From the IMG/VR virus record IMGVR_UViG_3300043775_000601, positions 1-21,812 of that record: a stretch of DNA of 21,812 nucleotides; one strand, given 5' to 3'. Below are positions 6,775 to 12,890 of the stretch, piece by piece. A model generated the notes under the pieces. That model saw only the letters and a list, made by a program, of their open reading frames with translations, was not told the DNA's origin and ran no database searches. Position numbers and translations under genes: made by a program. The stretch is from a virus. How positions within the stretch are numbered: the stretch's first letter is position 1; every line of letters begins with the position of its first letter.

Positions 6775-7011
6775 ATGAAGACCCCAAAAGCATCTTACGC
6801 TGCTGACATGGAAGACATGGTCATCGCTGACCTCAAGAAGGCAGCTACCACCATCCTGCACGTTCTGGACAAGGACACTGCCCGCGCACTCCAAGGCCAC
6901 ACAGAGGTCATTGGTGACATCAATGTCAACCTCAGGACACTCGCAGCCATCAATGAAGTGCTGATCTACTACGGTGACGCTGGTGTGTTCGCTGAGATGG
7001 ATAACCTGTGA
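6775..7011 (+). CDS. Small acidic helical protein of unknown function
   Basis: 78 aa, not recognised. It is mostly alpha-helical: MEDMVIADLKKAATTILHVL, then NVNLRTLAAINEVLIYY, with an acidic C-terminus FAEMDNL. No signal peptide or membrane segment. It lies between primase-helicase and DNA polymerase and its TGA overlaps the polymerase GTG (GTGA), so its translation probably feeds polymerase translation. The ribosome site is poor (GGGATAA). A replisome accessory role is possible from position only. Confidence 0.75.
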   Translation: MKTPKASYAADMEDMVIADLKKAATTILHVLDKDTARALQGHTEVIGDINVNLRTLAAINEVLIYYGDAGVFAEMDNL

Positions 7012-8828
7012 GCCGCTACCTGTTCGACATTGAGTGCAACGGGTTCCTCGACACGGTAGACAAGCTTCACTCGCTGGTACTCCTAGACATGGATACAGGC
7101 GAGATGCTGTCCTATGCCTACCCTGGCAATGCCTCTGAGATGCTTTCAGGCGAACGTGAGGTACTGGAAGCTGCCACCGAGTTGATCGGCCACAACATCA
7201 TCGCCTTCGATCTTCCAGTCCTCCAGAAGCTCTATCCGAATCTGAAGGTCACCGCGAAGCTCACCGACACCCTCGTCCTCTCTCGTCTACTCCACAGTGA
7301 CCTAAAGGCCGAAGACGCTCCTCGCCTCCAAGCCAAGACCATCACGCCCAAGCTCTACGGCTCCCACAGCCTTGAAGCTTGGGGTGAACGTCTGGGCCTC
7401 CACAAGGGACAGTACGAAGGTGGGTTCGACTCTTGGAACCCTGAGATGCAGGCGTACTGCGAACAGGACGTGAGGGTGACCCATGCCCTCTATCGTTACC
7501 TGAAGCCCGCTGAGTACTCCCAGCAGGCCATCCAGCTTGAACATGACATGATGACACTCTGCGCCTCCATGGAGCGCGAGGGGTGGCCCTTCGATGTCAG
7601 GGGTGGCTTGGAACTCTATAGTCATCTCTCAGCCCGCAGGGAGGCCATCAAGACCGAGTTGCTCACACTGTTCCCACCGTGGGAGGTGGTGGATCGTGTG
7701 GTCACCTATAAGCGTCCCAACAAGAAGCTTGGGGTGGCTGCGGGTGACACCAAGACCTTCATGAAGACCGTCTACTTCAATCCAAGCAGTAGGCAGCATA
7801 TCGCAAAGTGTCTGACTGACAAGTATGACTGGAAGCCAAAGGAGTTCACTGAGAATGGCCAACCGAAGATCGATGACGAGGTCCTCTCAGGACTTGAGTA
7901 CCCAGAAGCAAAAGCGCTCTCTGAATATTTCCTTATTGAGAAGCGAGTGGGACAACTTGCGGAAGGCGAGAATGCATGGCTTAAGCTGGAGCGCAAAGGT
8001 CGTATTCATGGGCGATACAACCCCAATGGAACTGTTACTGGCCGTGCAACCCATCAACAGCCAAACATCGCCCAAGTCCCCTCTGTTAGAAAGGCTAAGT
8101 CAGGCGTACTGCGGGGCCTAGCAGGAGGCTACGGCTACGAATGCCGTAGTCTCTTCAAGGCACCTCCCGGCTTCTCCATGGTGGGTGCCGACATGTCTGG
8201 CCTGGAGCTTCGCTGCCTCGCCCACTACATGGCCTACTATGACAAGGGTGAATACGCCAAGGTAGTCACGACAGGTGACGTACATACCACCAACATGGAG
8301 GCCGCGGGTCTCACCAGCCGCGACCAGAGCAAGCGCTTCATCTATGCCTACCTCTATGGTGCGGCACCGAAGAAGATCAGCGAGGTCTTGGAGTGCAAGG
8401 AGTCCGAAGCCCGCCGTGTCATGGAGCGCTTCGCCAAGGGACTTCCAGCACTGGCAAGCCTCAAGGCCAACGTAGGGCAGGCGGCAAAGAAGGGCCACAT
8501 CCTGTCCATCGATGGACGCAAGGTCCCCATCAGGTCACCCCACAGCGCATTAAATTCACTTTTACAGAGCGCCGGAAGTGTTCTCTGCAAGGCCTACCTT
8601 TTGGCCATCAGAGACGAGTTGGAACGTCAGGGCCTCATATGGGGCAAGGATTATTACTACTTAGGATGGTGTCACGACGAAGTGCAAATCGCCGTCAAGA
8701 AAGGATTAGAAGAACTTGTCGGAACAACATGCATTCGAGAAGCACCGAAAGTCGGAGAAAAGTTCTCCTTCAAGTGTCCTCTCGCCGCCGAATACAAAGT
8801 CGGCAACAACTGGGCCGAAACTCACTGA
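7008..8828 (+). CDS. Family A DNA polymerase with 3'-5' exonuclease, T7 gp5-like
   Basis: Replicative polymerase, 606 aa (T7: 704). The exonuclease acids are present: D7 and E9 (FDIECNGF), the NIIAFDLP motif and YCEQDVRVTHALY. Polymerase motifs: A, GADMSGLELR with D395; B, RDQSKRFIYAYLYG with K442 and Y446; C, CHDEVQ with D557 and E558. The C-terminus VGNNWAETH is typical, so the gene is complete. Between LFPPWEVVD (from 222) and FNPSSRQH (257) there are about 30 residues, where T7 carries about 75 including the basic thioredoxin-binding loops; that processivity insert is largely absent. Start is GTG 7008, overlapping the previous stop. Codon use changes from about 8545 to the end (TTA, AAA and GGA become common), next to an HNH gene. 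Confidence 0.96.
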   Translation: MSRYLFDIECNGFLDTVDKLHSLVLLDMDTGEMLSYAYPGNASEMLSGEREVLEAATELIGHNIIAFDLPVLQKLYPNLKVTAKLTDTLVLSRLLHSDLKAEDAPRLQAKTITPKLYGSHSLEAWGERLGLHKGQYEGGFDSWNPEMQAYCEQDVRVTHALYRYLKPAEYSQQAIQLEHDMMTLCASMEREGWPFDVRGGLELYSHLSARREAIKTELLTLFPPWEVVDRVVTYKRPNKKLGVAAGDTKTFMKTVYFNPSSRQHIAKCLTDKYDWKPKEFTENGQPKIDDEVLSGLEYPEAKALSEYFLIEKRVGQLAEGENAWLKLERKGRIHGRYNPNGTVTGRATHQQPNIAQVPSVRKAKSGVLRGLAGGYGYECRSLFKAPPGFSMVGADMSGLELRCLAHYMAYYDKGEYAKVVTTGDVHTTNMEAAGLTSRDQSKRFIYAYLYGAAPKKISEVLECKESEARRVMERFAKGLPALASLKANVGQAAKKGHILSIDGRKVPIRSPHSALNSLLQSAGSVLCKAYLLAIRDELERQGLIWGKDYYYLGWCHDEVQIAVKKGLEELVGTTCIREAPKVGEKFSFKCPLAAEYKVGNNWAETH

Positions 8829-9153
8829 GTGCCAAGCCCGCGCCCTCCACTTCGTTGAGTTGGAAACAGGGTGCTTCGTATCCACTTCACACAAGCTGAC
8901 AAATGATGGGTACTTGCGAAAGAGATGGGGCAACCCACGAAACGGTACTTACTATGAGGAAAGGGTTCATCGCACTGTCTACCGCATGCGCGTAGGTGAG
9001 ATACCTGAGGGCTATGAAGTACACCACGTTTGTGGTGTGCGGTCCTGCTGCAACCCAGAACATCTCGAACTGCTGACTAAATCAGAACACGCCAAGCTTA
9101 CGCAGGAAGAAGTAGCGAGGAGGAAGCGTGAAGAAAAAACCCAACGACATTAA
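8716..9153 (+). CDS. HNH homing-type endonuclease, start uncertain
   Basis: Recognised by EGYEVHHVCGVRSCCNPEHLELLTKSEHA: the HH-x-C...C-NP-HLE pattern of phage HNH nucleases, with catalytic His and the Asn of the metal finger. Upstream, RVHRTVYRMRVGEIPEGYEVHH matches the usual approach to the motif. Such genes are mobile and cut DNA near their own insertion site. The frame is open from TTG 8716, inside the polymerase gene, giving 145 aa; no ATG occurs before the conserved part, so the real start may be elsewhere between 8716 and 8860. T7 carries its HNH gene 5.3 at the same place after the polymerase. The overlap with the polymerase is about 113 bases if TTG 8716 is used. Confidence 0.8.
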   Translation: MSEQHAFEKHRKSEKSSPSSVLSPPNTKSATTGPKLTECQARALHFVELETGCFVSTSHKLTNDGYLRKRWGNPRNGTYYEERVHRTVYRMRVGEIPEGYEVHHVCGVRSCCNPEHLELLTKSEHAKLTQEEVARRKREEKTQRH

Positions 9154-9442
9154 GTGGAACCCAAAGATGCCTACAGGAAAGGCAGGGATGGACCGCGCTG
9201 TATGTGCCGTCCTCTGCGAGGCGTGGCGAACTGGCTTCACCACCAAGTCAGACTTTGGCAGGGAGAATGCAGACTACGTGGCTATTGCATCCTGCATGGG
9301 CTGGATCACTACCCGAATCTTCCCGCCAGATGTCTGGGGAAGCACTTGGAACATAACATCGAAGGGCCTCTTGGCCTTGGAGTCAATCTATGGCGTCAAC
9401 ACCGAAGAAGACCCTGAAGAAGAAGAAGCCTACCTCCGTTAA
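9128..9442 (+). CDS. Small phage protein of unknown function
   Basis: 104 aa, not recognised. The GTG start at 9128 has a strong GAGGAGG 4 bases upstream and overlaps the HNH gene by 26 bases. The N-terminus is basic (KKKPNDIKWNPK) and the C-terminus very acidic (EEDPEEEE). The middle reads MDRAVCAVLCEAWRTGFTTKSDFGRENADYVAIASCMGWIT, which suggests helices packed in a winged-helix-like order, ending in SKGLLALE; this fold is a guess. It heads a run of seven coupled small genes up to the exonuclease. Confidence 0.75.
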   Translation: MKKKPNDIKWNPKMPTGKAGMDRAVCAVLCEAWRTGFTTKSDFGRENADYVAIASCMGWITTRIFPPDVWGSTWNITSKGLLALESIYGVNTEEDPEEEEAYLR

Positions 9443-9698
9443 GGTACAGGAGGGGGAGTTAGTCCTCGTAACTTGGTATGACGCCTGCGCTGACGTGGGC
9501 TGGGCTGATCATCGCTCTGCATCCCTCAAGCCTGCCCATTGCCGCTCAGTCGGCTGGGTGGGTAAGGCAGCAGACCCTGCGTCCATGCTGATCCTCTACG
9601 CCGACAGGGCACATGAGGACAAGGATGACCACGACAGCAATAGGCGCATTGCGATTCCTACTGGGTGGATCACCAGCATCAAGAAGGTGAAGGCATGA
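9390..9698 (+). CDS. Small conserved-type phage protein, beta-rich
   Basis: 102 aa. A lysine-rich start (PKKTLKKKKPTSVKVQ) leads into LVLVTWYDACADVGW, then CRSVGWV, MLILYADR, and RRIAIPTGWITSIKKV. Short strands around a WxDA motif and a closing IP-GWITSI motif are familiar from a family of small podophage proteins, but I know no function. GGAG stands 7 bases before ATG 9390. The gene overlaps its upstream neighbour by 53 bases in another frame and shares ATGA with the next. Confidence 0.72.
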   Translation: MASTPKKTLKKKKPTSVKVQEGELVLVTWYDACADVGWADHRSASLKPAHCRSVGWVGKAADPASMLILYADRAHEDKDDHDSNRRIAIPTGWITSIKKVKA

Positions 9699-9916
9699 TT
9701 GACCAGAAGCAAATCCCGCCAGAGGTGGTGGAGGCGGCATTGCGAGCCTACAGTGGCAATAGTTGCGAATGCAGTAGTTGCCGGAAAGCGGTGATCCGTA
9801 CCATCGCCGCAGCCCTCGCGGCGTGGCCGGGGATGTATACCGATCAGATGGCACACGAAGCACAGCCAAAACGACTCATCCTCCCCCTGCCGCAGGAGGC
9901 GCGTGATGGCGAGTGA
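9695..9916 (+). CDS. Small Cys-containing phage protein
   Basis: 73 aa, starting MIDQKQIPPEVVEAALRAY, then CECSSC, then IRTIAAALAAWPGM. The IPPEVVEAA...AIAAALAAWPGM frame is common among small proteins of alphaproteobacterial phages and prophages, though no function is known. The CxCxxC cluster might bind a metal. ATG 9695 overlaps the preceding TGA (ATGA) and has GAAGGTGAAGG upstream. The last 11 bases overlap the next gene. Confidence 0.72.
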   Translation: MIDQKQIPPEVVEAALRAYSGNSCECSSCRKAVIRTIAAALAAWPGMYTDQMAHEAQPKRLILPLPQEARDGE

Positions 9917-10265
9917 CCTTGAGATAAGCGAACTGGAAGATGCAATTGAACGGCAGGCCACCGAACTCACCACCCTCCGCGCCGAGGTGGAGCGGCTGCG
10001 GGCAGAAGTGGCGGCATGGCAGAGCCACGCCAAGACGGCGATCTGGTCCGACAGCGAGGAGTGCAAGCTGCTGACGCGCATCAACGCAGCCTTGCTTGAA
10101 GCGCCGACAGTGGATGTTGATGTGGTGGTGCCAGATCGCGACTACTCAGCGATGACGCCCAAGGACTGCTACGAGGCAGGGCTGCTGGACGGCGTTTACC
10201 AAGCGCGAGAGGCAATAAAAGCCGCTACCCGCGCAGCCCTCGCACAGGAGAAGCAGGATGAGTAA
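9906..10265 (+). CDS. Small coiled-coil protein
   Basis: 119 aa from ATG 9906, chosen over GTG 9903 because AGGAGG (9894-9899) is then 6 bases away. Residues 6-40 form a leucine-rich coiled coil (ISELEDAIERQATELTTLRAE and on). The C-terminal half has the pattern MTPKDCYEAGLLDGVYQARE, then AIKAATRAAL. Proteins of this build are frequent accessory proteins in alphaproteobacterial phages; role unknown. The end overlaps the next start by 8 bases. Confidence 0.72.
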   Translation: MASDLEISELEDAIERQATELTTLRAEVERLRAEVAAWQSHAKTAIWSDSEECKLLTRINAALLEAPTVDVDVVVPDRDYSAMTPKDCYEAGLLDGVYQAREAIKAATRAALAQEKQDE

Positions 10266-10446
10266 TTGCATGGTGCCAACCACCGCCCTGCGCTTCCTTG
10301 AGCGCGACAAGCTAATGCAGCCACCGGACGAAATCCACTACATCATCCGCGAGCGCGTCTTGCAGCAGTTGTTCTGGAACGCCGCTGGCACGAAATCTGA
10401 ATGGCGGGATGTGCCGATTGAGAAGGAGCCGCCCCATGACCGCTGA
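10258..10446 (+). CDS. Small protein of unknown function
   Basis: 62 aa, not recognised. ATG 10258 has AGGAG 7 bases upstream. Charged and soluble: LRFLERDKLMQPPDEIHYII, then RERVLQQLFWNAAG. The DNA contains AAATCTGAATGGC (10393-10405), a short sequence found again at 12541 and near 14553-14594. Overlaps the next gene by 11 bases. Confidence 0.65.
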   Translation: MSNCMVPTTALRFLERDKLMQPPDEIHYIIRERVLQQLFWNAAGTKSEWRDVPIEKEPPHDR

Positions 10447-10702
10447 CCGCCGCGCCGCGCTGGTGGAGAAAGCACGGATAGAGGCACTCCGGGTGTTCAA
10501 CCATGAGCCGGGAGGAACATCCCCGAGTGCGTGGTGGGGAGCCGCCATCGACCTCATCCGCGCCGAGGCGCTGGAGGAAGCGGCGAGGGTGGCGGAATAT
10601 AGGTGCGGGTCGCCTGAATGGTCGAACGATACCAACAGCGGATACGAATGTGCGGCCAAGGAAATCGCCGCCGACCTCCGCGCGCTGAAGGGAACCACAT
10701 GA
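10436..10702 (+). CDS. Small helical phage protein
   Basis: 88 aa from ATG 10436 with AAGGAG 7 bases upstream. The order ARIEALRVF, AWWGAAIDLIRAEALEEAARVAEYR, then YECAAKEIAADLRAL is a helical layout often seen in small proteins of alphaproteobacterial phages (RAEALEEAA...AA.IAA.LRAL). Function unknown. Its TGA overlaps the next ATG. Confidence 0.72.
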   Translation: MTADRRAALVEKARIEALRVFNHEPGGTSPSAWWGAAIDLIRAEALEEAARVAEYRCGSPEWSNDTNSGYECAAKEIAADLRALKGTT

Positions 10703-10887
10703 ACAAATACCACCGCTTCGCCTTCTTGGGCGCAGTCACTGGTGTGAGCCTGCTATCTTCAAGCCCCTATGCCAACGCAGGGGAAATCATACGCTGCACC
10801 AAGAGACCAAACGAATACCGTTTGTATCACCTCCAGTGTCCTCCCGACACACGGATCAACCAACCCGGAGGGCCTTACACACCGTGA
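10699..10887 (+). CDS. Small exported protein
   Basis: 62 aa. N-terminus MNKYHRFAFLGAVTGVSLLS is a signal peptide, followed by SSPYANA with a likely cleavage before GE. The mature ~33 aa has two Cys residues (IIRCTKRP and HLQCPPD), possibly one disulfide. ATGA and GTGA overlaps couple it to the small gene upstream and to the exonuclease downstream. Not an obvious spanin, as no lipobox or proline-rich Rz1 pattern is present. A second exported protein is at 4274-4684. Confidence 0.65.
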   Translation: MNKYHRFAFLGAVTGVSLLSSSPYANAGEIIRCTKRPNEYRLYHLQCPPDTRINQPGGPYTP

Positions 10888-11609
10888 CAACCTTACTGAT
10901 CGACGGGGACATCGTCCTCTATACATCCTCAGTCGCCACGGAGTTCTCCTGTGACTGGGGGAATGACAACTGGGTACTGAGTGCCAACCTGGAGCAATCT
11001 CAGGACCTAGCAGCCAAGTACATCGATGAGCTTATAGAGCGTTTCGATCCTGAGGAACTCATAGTCTGCCTGTCAGACCATCAGAACTTCAGGTACGACA
11101 TCAATCCCGACTACAAGTCAGGCCGCAAGAACACACGTAAACCCCTCGTCTACTCGCCACTCAAGGTCTGGCTTAGGAACAGCTACCAGACCCGCAGTGC
11201 CGAGAACCTTGAGGCTGATGACCTCCTTGGCATTCTGGCCACAAGCCTCCCCGATGCCATCGTGGTGTCTCCTGACAAGGACCTCCAGACAGTCCCCTGC
11301 ACCCTGTATCGCCAAGGGGAACTGAAGACCATCACGCTTGAGGAGGCCAACCGCTTCCACATGTACCAGACGCTGACTGGTGATCCGACTGATGGGTATC
11401 CAGGGTGTCCGGGGGTGGGACCTAAGACGGCTGAGAAGTTGCTGCAAGGCAACCCTGAGACACATTGGGGTGTCGTGGTGCAGGCCTATGAGAAGGCGGG
11501 ACTGACTGAGGCTGATGCGCTGCTCAATGCACGGATGGCCTACATCCTGCGCAAGGAAAACTGGATAGATAACGAGGTGAAGCTTTGGACCCCTACAAGC
11601 ACTGCGTAA
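10884..11609 (+). CDS. 5'-3' exonuclease, T7 gp6-like (FEN/PIN-type)
   Basis: Removes RNA primers and degrades DNA from 5' ends; in T7 it also feeds host DNA breakdown. The start is GTG 10884, overlapping the preceding TGA, giving 241 aa; the frame extends to 10836 but those residues are a shadow. The metal acids of the FEN family are visible: LLIDGDIVLY, NLEADDLLG and VVSPDKDLQ, followed by the helix-three-turn DNA-binding motif DPTDGYPGCPGVGPKTAEKLL. The block RYDINPDYKSGRK is the typical arch-region sequence. The end overlaps the DUF3310 gene by 25 bases. Confidence 0.92.
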   Translation: MTTLLIDGDIVLYTSSVATEFSCDWGNDNWVLSANLEQSQDLAAKYIDELIERFDPEELIVCLSDHQNFRYDINPDYKSGRKNTRKPLVYSPLKVWLRNSYQTRSAENLEADDLLGILATSLPDAIVVSPDKDLQTVPCTLYRQGELKTITLEEANRFHMYQTLTGDPTDGYPGCPGVGPKTAEKLLQGNPETHWGVVVQAYEKAGLTEADALLNARMAYILRKENWIDNEVKLWTPTSTA

Positions 11610-11896
11610 ACGGACTGGCAGACGCTGCGTATACAGCGGGAGAGTATTATGAGCCTGCATGTCCTACTCCCAAACATGAGGAAGACAAGGTCAACTCCCC
11701 GCTCCACTACAACTATGGCAAGGTCGAAACCATCGACTACATCATGCAAGTGTGCGCCCTCTATCCGGGGCATCAGGCTGCTTTGGTGGCGAATGTCATC
11801 AAGTATGTCTCCAGGGCACCATTGAAGGGTGACAAGGAGAAGGACCTCAAGAAGGCCCAGTGGTACTTGAACAAGCTCATCAGCACTTTGACCTGA
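11585..11896 (+). CDS. DUF3310 protein, related to T7 gp1.7 nucleotide kinase family
   Basis: 103 aa. NSPLHYNYGKVETIDYI, then NVIKYVSRAPLKG, then DLKKAQWYLNKLI is the full DUF3310 signature. The same domain occurs in T7 gp1.7, reported as a nucleotide kinase acting on dGMP and dTMP, so a role in the dNTP pool is plausible; the protein here is much shorter than gp1.7 and could be only the conserved part. No ATG is available before the domain. TTG 11585 is supported by GAGGTGA at 11574-11580, inside the exonuclease gene. Confidence 0.8.
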   Translation: MDPYKHCVNGLADAAYTAGEYYEPACPTPKHEEDKVNSPLHYNYGKVETIDYIMQVCALYPGHQAALVANVIKYVSRAPLKGDKEKDLKKAQWYLNKLISTLT

Positions 11897-11897
11897 T

Positions 11898-11916
11898 CGT
11901 CCACAAACAGCGAAAG
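11898..11916 (+). promoter_or_regulatory. Recurring gene leader, copy 3 (before methyltransferase-like gene)
   Basis: CGTCCACAAACAGCGAAAG lies 1 base after the DUF3310 stop and 5 bases before the next ATG. It shares TCCACAA with copies 1 and 2 and most of the following A/C/G-rich block. No real Shine-Dalgarno precedes the ATG, so the element itself may help initiation. Confidence 0.45.
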
Positions 11917-11921
11917 TCTAC

Positions 11922-12524
11922 ATGAAGGTACTCATCGCCTGCGAATACAGCGGGGCGGTGAGAGATGCATTTCTGGCGAAGGGTCATCAGGCAATGTCCT
12001 GTGACCTTCTGCCTACCGACAAGGCTGGCCCCCACTACATGGGTGATGTCAGGGATATTCTGAATGACGGGTGGGACCTAATGATAGCCCATCCCCCTTG
12101 TACCTATCTGTGTTCCTCAGGTCTCCACTGGAACAAGCGAGTTCCAGGCCGCGCTGACCTGACTGCTGAAGCCCTCGACTTCGTGAGGTTGCTTCTGGAC
12201 GCTCCCATTGAGCGCATAGCACTTGAGAACCCTATAGGCTGCATCTCTACACAGATCCGCAAATACGACCAACTCATCCAGCCATGGCAGTTTGGACATG
12301 ACGCTTCAAAGTCCACATGCCTCTGGCTGAAGAACCTCCCGCCACTCACGCCTACTCAGATCATTGAGCCACGGCTAGTCAACGGCAAGAAGCGCTGGGC
12401 CAATCAAACAGACTCCGGTCAGAACAAGCTGGGACCCTCAGAGGACCGCTGGAAGATCAGGAGCGAGACATACACAGGGATTGCCGAGGCCATGGCCACG
12501 CAATGGGGCACCCTCAACTCATAA
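11922..12524 (+). CDS. Minimal C5-cytosine methyltransferase-like protein
   Basis: 200 aa Rossmann-type protein. It begins MKVLIACEYSGAVRDAF, like motif I of the Dcm family, followed by CDLLPTD, motif IV HPPCTYLC with the catalytic-type Pro-Pro-Cys, and motif VI ENPIG in place of ENV. The usual target-recognition domain and the last motifs are missing: true DNA cytosine methyltransferases are 300-400 aa. Similar short proteins are annotated as DNA methylases in phages. It may methylate phage DNA as restriction defence, or act on another substrate, as it lies between nucleotide-metabolism genes. Start ATG 11922 follows the recurring leader. Confidence 0.75.
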   Translation: MKVLIACEYSGAVRDAFLAKGHQAMSCDLLPTDKAGPHYMGDVRDILNDGWDLMIAHPPCTYLCSSGLHWNKRVPGRADLTAEALDFVRLLLDAPIERIALENPIGCISTQIRKYDQLIQPWQFGHDASKSTCLWLKNLPPLTPTQIIEPRLVNGKKRWANQTDSGQNKLGPSEDRWKIRSETYTGIAEAMATQWGTLNS

Positions 12525-12548
12525 CAAGAAGACTATTGGGAAATCTGA

Positions 12549-12890
12549 ATGGCCTACACAGACCCCTCCGCGCGTATGGAGGCCAATGCCAAAAGACGCA
12601 TGCAGTATCACAGGCGCAAAAGATGGATTGACGTAATCAAGATGTCTAGCGGGTGTGTCCAATGCGGATACAAAAAACATCCAGCTGCTCTTGATTTCAA
12701 CCACATTGATCCCACCACCAAGAAGTTCCTGATACCGCAGAGGCTGGCAGCAACTAAGTTAACACGACTCTTCTCTGAAATTAGAAAATGTGAAATCCTC
12801 TGTGCCAACTGCCATCGCATACACAGCAATGAGCAGTGGTGGAGCAATATAACAAGAAGGAACAAGCCCACCAATGACGTTCAAGTCTAA
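12549..12890 (+). CDS. HNH endonuclease, second copy
   Basis: 113 aa. Zinc ribbon CVQCG...ILCANCH frames the HNH core: ALDFNHID, then K-rich spacer, then CEILCANCHRIHSNEQW. This is the common phage HNH nuclease with a basic N-terminal half (AKRRMQYHRRKRW). The bases are visibly more A/T-rich than the flanking methyltransferase-like gene, as expected for a mobile gene. It is inserted between that gene and the ribonucleotide reductase, and its last 17 bases overlap the reductase start. AAATCTGAATGGC stands right at its start codon (12541-12553). It is unlike the HNH protein at 8716 in sequence. Confidence 0.88.
   Translation: MAYTDPSARMEANAKRRMQYHRRKRWIDVIKMSSGCVQCGYKKHPAALDFNHIDPTTKKFLIPQRLAATKLTRLFSEIRKCEILCANCHRIHSNEQWWSNITRRNKPTNDVQV

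Noticed and set aside
7395-7415. CCTCCACAAGGGACAG in the polymerase gene as another recurring leader
   Set aside because: It lies inside coding sequence and matches only the first nine bases, so chance is likely.
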